The translations under genes and the position numbers were made by a program. From Bacillus sp. BGMRC 2118 (GTDB taxonomy: Bacteria > Bacillota > Bacilli > Bacillales > SA4), in the NCBI GenBank assembly GCA_008364785.1, contig VTTJ01000004.1, forward strand, positions 248,001-312,000: 64,000 bases of DNA, read 5' to 3'. The notes below the pieces were generated by a model. That model ran no database searches. It was not told the DNA's origin and worked only from the letters and a program-made list of their open reading frames with translations. Positions 60,438-64,000 of this stretch are shown here, in pieces (the first letter of the stretch is position 1; each line of letters opens with the position of its first letter).

Positions 60438-61013
60438 TTGTTGAGTAGAAAATTACGCACCTGGTTTCCAGGAGCTATTTACCACATTACAAGCAGGGGA
60501 AATCGGAAGTCTACGATCTTTTATGATCATCAGGATTACTCAACCTATTTGAATCTGCTAATTAAAACGCAGCAACAATACCCATTCTATTTACACGCTT
60601 ACTGCCTCATGCACAATCACCTTCATCTCCTTCTCGAAACGAAGGATACTCATATCCAGCACATTATGTGGTCTATCCAAACCCCTTACGCACGGTACAT
60701 CAATAAAAAGTATGATTTAGTTGGACATGTCTTCCAGGGTCGATATGGTTCACAAGTAATCGATTCTCAAAAATACTTTATCGATACAAGTCGGTATATT
60801 CATTTAAATCCATTCAAAGCATCCCTCGTTAAGGATCCTGCAGACTATCCATGGAGCAGTTACAGGTATTATCGTCATGTTCAAACTCTTGCAACACCAC
60901 CATATCTTACTACTACCAAAACCCTTTCCTTATTCTCTGAGCACCACAACTATTATCTCTATGTTGAATTCCAACCAGATAAGGAAAACCAGGCATATCC
61001 TTTCACGCATTAA
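60438..61013 (+). CDS. REP-associated tyrosine transposase (RAYT, Y1 HUH type)
   Basis: A 191-residue protein of the TnpA_REP/RAYT family, starting at TTG 60438 (or the next TTG) with AAGGAAG upstream. The HUH motif is HLHLLLE (within LMHNHLHLLLE) and the catalytic Tyr is in RYIHLNPFKASLV or nearby; GAIYHITSRGN and VGHVFQGRYGS are family markers. Single-copy RAYTs cut and rejoin REP hairpins. Its stop codon is part of a REP (61010-61044), so gene and element are physically linked. All REP copies in the window could be mobilised by it. Confidence 0.9.
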   Translation: MLSRKLRTWFPGAIYHITSRGNRKSTIFYDHQDYSTYLNLLIKTQQQYPFYLHAYCLMHNHLHLLLETKDTHIQHIMWSIQTPYARYINKKYDLVGHVFQGRYGSQVIDSQKYFIDTSRYIHLNPFKASLVKDPADYPWSSYRYYRHVQTLATPPYLTTTKTLSLFSEHHNYYLYVEFQPDKENQAYPFTH

Positions 61014-61044
61014 AGCGATGGGGGACTGTCCCCCACCGCTTTAA
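61010..61044. repeat. REP palindrome joined to the RAYT gene
   Basis: TTAAAGCG (61010-61017) pairs with CGCTTTAA (61037-61044), and TGGGGGAC with GTCCCCCA inside, a near-perfect hairpin. The TAA stop codon of the RAYT gene (61011-61013) lies in the left arm. It also follows the convergent spoIID gene by 11 bp. Confidence 0.85.
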
Positions 61045-61055
61045 TGTACGAAAAA

Positions 61056-62102
61056 CTATTTACTGATTTGTGCAGTGATATCGTTGATAAATGGTTCGAT
61101 GTTGCTGATTTCAATGCCTTTATAATAGTGGGTAACAATATCTTGGTACGTCTTGCCTTCTTGAGCCATTCCGTTAGCACCGTATTGACTCATTCCGACG
61201 CCATGTCCATAACCCTTTGTTGTAATGAGTATTTCATTCCCTTTTCGCTCCCAGTTAAAGTCGGAAGAATTTAATCCGAGTGCGTCTCGCACATCTGGTC
61301 CTTTCATTTCTTTGCCACCAACTTGAACGACACCGATCCGACCACCCTTTGTTCTAGAGATAATCTTTCCAATATCTCCTTTACTCGGCAGCTTTACGCC
61401 TAGTTTCGCTTCAAAATCAGAAACAGAAATAGATACAGCATTTGTAAACTTCGGTGATTTCTCATCCCATGGACTTGCTACGCTTCGTAGGTAAGGGATT
61501 TCGTTTGTCCAATATTCCTCTGAGTTTTCTGTATATCCATTACTCGTTGAGAAAAAGGAAGCATCTATTGGGGATCCATCATAGACAAGAATCTGGCCAG
61601 ATGTAGCGTTCACAGCTTCTGTAATCTTGGCGATTTTCGTATCAAAGTCACCTTTCCATTGTGCTTTTAGTTCCTCCATGTCCTTATACGCCTGAAATTC
61701 CTTAAAGCTATCTGTTAACTTTGCTCCTTCAGGTGTCCCAAGCTTTGTATCACTAAGTAAAATTCGTACAACATATGTTCTAGCCGCTAAGGCCTGTGCC
61801 TTTAATGCTTCGCTTTCAAATTCAGCTGGCATTTCAGAAGCGACAACTCCTACTACATATTGTTCCAACGGGATATTTTCAATTTTCTTTTCCACCGAAC
61901 GATACACCGGGATATCAATAGATGATTGGTTCTTAACCTCTGGAGCTGACATCACCTGCGGTTTTAGTTCTTCTACTAGTGTTCCATGCGTTTTATCGGT
62001 AAACGGTAGGACAAGTAGTGTTGGAATGAGTAATGTAACAATAAACAGTATTGATCCTAGTACGACGAGTGGTTTTAATCGTTTCAATCGTTCAGCCTCC
62101 AT
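61056..62102 (-). CDS. spoIID: Stage II sporulation protein D
   Basis: A 348-residue lytic transglycosylase of the mother-cell membrane that acts in engulfment with SpoIIM and SpoIIP. One membrane helix (~12-34) is followed by PLEQYVVGVVASEMPAEFESEALKAQALAARTYVV, with the catalytic Glu in SEMP, and GYGHGVGMSQYGANGMA near the C-terminus with the zinc-binding and SpoIID signatures. ATG 62102 is given, but TTG 62087 has a stronger ribosome site (GGAGG). A candidate sigma-E promoter lies just upstream. It follows murAA, as in B. subtilis. Confidence 0.94.
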   Translation of the reverse strand: MEAERLKRLKPLVVLGSILFIVTLLIPTLLVLPFTDKTHGTLVEELKPQVMSAPEVKNQSSIDIPVYRSVEKKIENIPLEQYVVGVVASEMPAEFESEALKAQALAARTYVVRILLSDTKLGTPEGAKLTDSFKEFQAYKDMEELKAQWKGDFDTKIAKITEAVNATSGQILVYDGSPIDASFFSTSNGYTENSEEYWTNEIPYLRSVASPWDEKSPKFTNAVSISVSDFEAKLGVKLPSKGDIGKIISRTKGGRIGVVQVGGKEMKGPDVRDALGLNSSDFNWERKGNEILITTKGYGHGVGMSQYGANGMAQEGKTYQDIVTHYYKGIEISNIEPFINDITAQISK

Positions 62103-62129
62103 CCTAATGAATTCCTAATCTATATTTCA

Positions 62130-62159
62130 TTTTTATGGAACTGGACAATCTATTATGAC
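62130..62159 (-). promoter_or_regulatory. Candidate sigma-E promoter of spoIID
   Basis: On the minus strand GTCATAAT (62152-62159) is followed 14 bases later by CATAAAAA (62130-62137), close to the sigma-E pattern (-35 GTCATATT, -10 CATACAAT). It lies about 30 bp upstream of the spoIID start. Confidence 0.55.
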
Positions 62160-62407
62160 TAAAATCTCGTAACTCTTTTAAAAAAATAGTAGAGTCCGTT
62201 ATGACGATAAAAAGAATTTAGAACAGTACTAATGGTATATTTTTCAAAGAAAACACATACACTTTTGTATGTGTTAATGGAATCTCTTTTCGTTAATGGC
62301 TTCCATAACTTGATTAGATAAAAACCTTTAAGAAATAGAAAAACAACAATTATGCGAAAAACAATCGAATTTCAATAATGTGTCACTGTGTACTCAGGTA
62401 GCCAAAT

Positions 62408-62432
62408 AAAAAAAGAAGCCGAATTCGGCTTC
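62408..62432 (-). terminator. Terminator of murAA
   Basis: A perfect 18-bp palindrome, GAAGCCGAATTCGGCTTC (62415-62432), with a minus-strand tail of seven T residues, 9 bp beyond the stop codon. Confidence 0.88.
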
Positions 62433-62441
62433 CTCTTCTAT

Positions 62442-63743
62442 TTAAGCATTTAAGTCTGATACTTTCACTTCAACATTTGGAACTTCTTCTGAAATGCGCT
62501 CAATATCAGCACCTAATCCGGCTAATTTGCCATGGAAGTTCACATATCCACGATCTAAGTGCTTTAATTCACCTACACGTGTATACCCATCTGCGACTAG
62601 ACCAGCAATAATTAATGCTGCACCAGCACGAAGGTCTGTTGCTGAAACCTCAGCACCTTGTAAATTGCCAGGACCATCAATAATAACCGAGCGACCTTCA
62701 ATTTTGATTTGTCCGTTCATACGACGGAATTCTTCCACGTGCATGAAGCGATTTTCAAATACCGTCTCGGTAATCATACTTGTGCCGCTAGCTTTTAATA
62801 ATAACGCCATCATTTGGGATTGCATATCTGTTGGGAATCCTGGATGAGGCATGGTTTTTAAATCAATTGCTTTTAACTTTTCAGGACCAATTACACGAAG
62901 TCCATCATTTTCTTCTATAATGGTAACACCCATTTCCTCAAGCTTCGCAACTAGGGCACTTAAGTGCTCCAATACTGCACCTTGAACAAATACATTTCCA
63001 CCAGTGATCGCAGCAGCAACCATAAATGTTCCAGCTTCTACTCGATCCGGAATAACAGCATGCTTCACTCCACGTAGCTGATCGACACCTTCAATGCGAA
63101 TTGTGCCGGTACCAGCTCCACGAACCTTCGCACCCATCTTATTTAGATAGTTGGCTAAATCCACGATTTCCGGTTCTTTTGCACAGTTTTCTAAAATTGT
63201 TGTACCTTTTGCTAATGTTGCTGCCATCATGACATTTTCAGTTGCACCAACACTTGGGAAATCAAAATAAATCTTTGCGCCATGCAATGGTCCATCTACT
63301 TCTGCTTCAATGTATCCATTACCTACTTTTACTTTTGCTCCCATTGCTTCAAACCCTTTTAGGTGTTGATCAATAGGACGGGAACCGATTGCACATCCAC
63401 CAGGAAGTGCGACTCTTGCCTTGCCGTTCCTTGCTAATAAAGATCCCATTACTAAGACAGATGCACGCATCTTGGATACATATTCAAATGGAGCTTCCGT
63501 TTTCAGTTCAGCTGAAGCATCTACGAAAATTTCTCCATTTTCAAATACTACGTCAGCATTTAATTGACGTAATACTTCATTGATTGTATATACATCCGAA
63601 AGAGCAGGTACATCAGTGATTACACTTTTACCTTCACTTGCTAAAATGGATGCAGCGATGACAGGCAGAACAGCATTTTTTGCTCCTTCGACCTTTACTG
63701 AGCCGTTCAGTTGCCTCCCGCCACGGACGATGATTTTTTCCAA
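62442..63743 (-). CDS. murAA: UDP-N-acetylglucosamine 1-carboxyvinyltransferase
   Basis: A 433-residue enzyme, the first committed step of peptidoglycan precursor synthesis, adding enolpyruvate from PEP to UDP-GlcNAc. It starts [24 protein letters not shown]. The catalytic Cys117 is in [11 protein letters not shown], with the [12 protein letters not shown] and [14 protein letters not shown] signatures. Cys rather than Asp predicts fosfomycin sensitivity. Synteny with spoIID supports the MurAA paralogue. ATG 63743 has GGGGAAA upstream. Confidence 0.95.
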   Translation of the reverse strand: MEKIIVRGGRQLNGSVKVEGAKNAVLPVIAASILASEGKSVITDVPALSDVYTINEVLRQLNADVVFENGEIFVDASAELKTEAPFEYVSKMRASVLVMGSLLARNGKARVALPGGCAIGSRPIDQHLKGFEAMGAKVKVGNGYIEAEVDGPLHGAKIYFDFPSVGATENVMMAATLAKGTTILENCAKEPEIVDLANYLNKMGAKVRGAGTGTIRIEGVDQLRGVKHAVIPDRVEAGTFMVAAAITGGNVFVQGAVLEHLSALVAKLEEMGVTIIEENDGLRVIGPEKLKAIDLKTMPHPGFPTDMQSQMMALLLKASGTSMITETVFENRFMHVEEFRRMNGQIKIEGRSVIIDGPGNLQGAEVSATDLRAGAALIIAGLVADGYTRVGELKHLDRGYVNFHGKLAGLGADIERISEEVPNVEVKVSDLNA

Positions 63744-64000
63744 GGTATTTCCCCTCCGCGTCCTAAAAATTATTCTATATATTAATATTCAGAAGTAATG
63801 ATTGGTGTTACTGCCTTATCAGCAGTTCTAGCCAATACATGTTCTTAAGGCTATATTTACGTATACTTTTTGACGATAGTAAGAACGTAAAAGTTCCACT
63901 GGTTAAGTATATGCAGGAAGAAAGACATTTGTCTCTATTTAAGACACATTGTAGTATGAAAAACGTTTCTACTCCTAAGCCTATAGTTGAAAAACACCTT
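63744..64000. other. Sequence upstream of murAA, no gene assigned
   Basis: In B. subtilis ywmB precedes murAA. Here the next 257 bp, on both strands, contain only a 63-codon minus-strand frame without a start and with Cys-rich, unconvincing content. I see no feature beyond the murAA leader. Confidence 0.4.

Noticed and set aside
63808..63999. ywmB fragment upstream of murAA
   Set aside because: The frame has no start within the window and does not read like YwmB; content is Cys-rich and irregular.

Overview
The window comes from a low-GC, endospore-forming Gram-positive of the family Bacillaceae. It carries murAA-spoIID, spoIIQ, spoIIID-mbl, flhO-flhP, fabZ, ywpF, ssbB, ywqA/ywqB and gtaB, which (from memory of the Bacillus subtilis chromosome) is the stretch from murAA to gtaB in largely conserved order. 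Strong AGGAGG-type ribosome sites, frequent TTG/GTG starts and T-rich hairpin terminators fit. The species cannot be fixed from the sequence.

Layout. 1-10.4 kb is a cell-surface region. It holds a partial SGNH hydrolase with GW/choline-binding-type repeats, an L,D-transpeptidase with triple-tyrosine-like repeats, a small membrane protein plus an OpgB-like phosphoglycerol transferase, a membrane GDPD-like protein, a TraB/GumN lipoprotein, and an ECF sigma/anti-sigma operon that ends in another GW-repeat secreted protein. 10.6-18.6 kb holds gtaB, ywqB-ywqA, a CBS-domain protein, a small anchored protein and a VanZ-family protein. 18.7-25.3 kb holds a 1361-residue subtilase with GW repeats, ssbB, and a PlcR-like regulator facing a 33-codon PapR-like peptide gene. 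25.5-34.5 kb is a wall-enzyme block: class B PBP, LysM-NlpC/P60 hydrolase, giant LysM-Ig-GH18 protein, then mug. 34.6-40.9 kb is small housekeeping and hypothetical genes. 41-46.3 kb is one very large secreted amylopullulanase-type enzyme with two consensus cre sites. 47-51.5 kb is the fabZ/epuA/flhP/flhO/mbl/spoIIID block. 52-59 kb holds a DUF4212-type sodium symporter set, pcp-DUF1028, a two-half chromate transporter and gamma-glutamyltransferase. 59-64 kb holds spoIIQ, a REP-associated tyrosine transposase, spoIID and murAA.

Intergenic space holds three repeat populations. (i) A MITE-like family of about 130-190 bp has GGCTnTTTTC inverted ends, and several copies are flanked by 8-bp direct repeats. 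(ii) At least seven short REP palindromes have the core GGGGGACAGGCCCCC or a variant; one is fused to the stop codon of the single RAYT transposase gene. (iii) One GC-rich 128-bp palindromic repeat, with a second hairpin beside it, lies between flhO and mbl.

The strongest candidates for something new are the PlcR/PapR-like quorum-sensing pair outside an obvious B. cereus context, the MITE family with its target duplications, and the RAYT/REP set. I found no tRNA, rRNA, CRISPR array or prophage.
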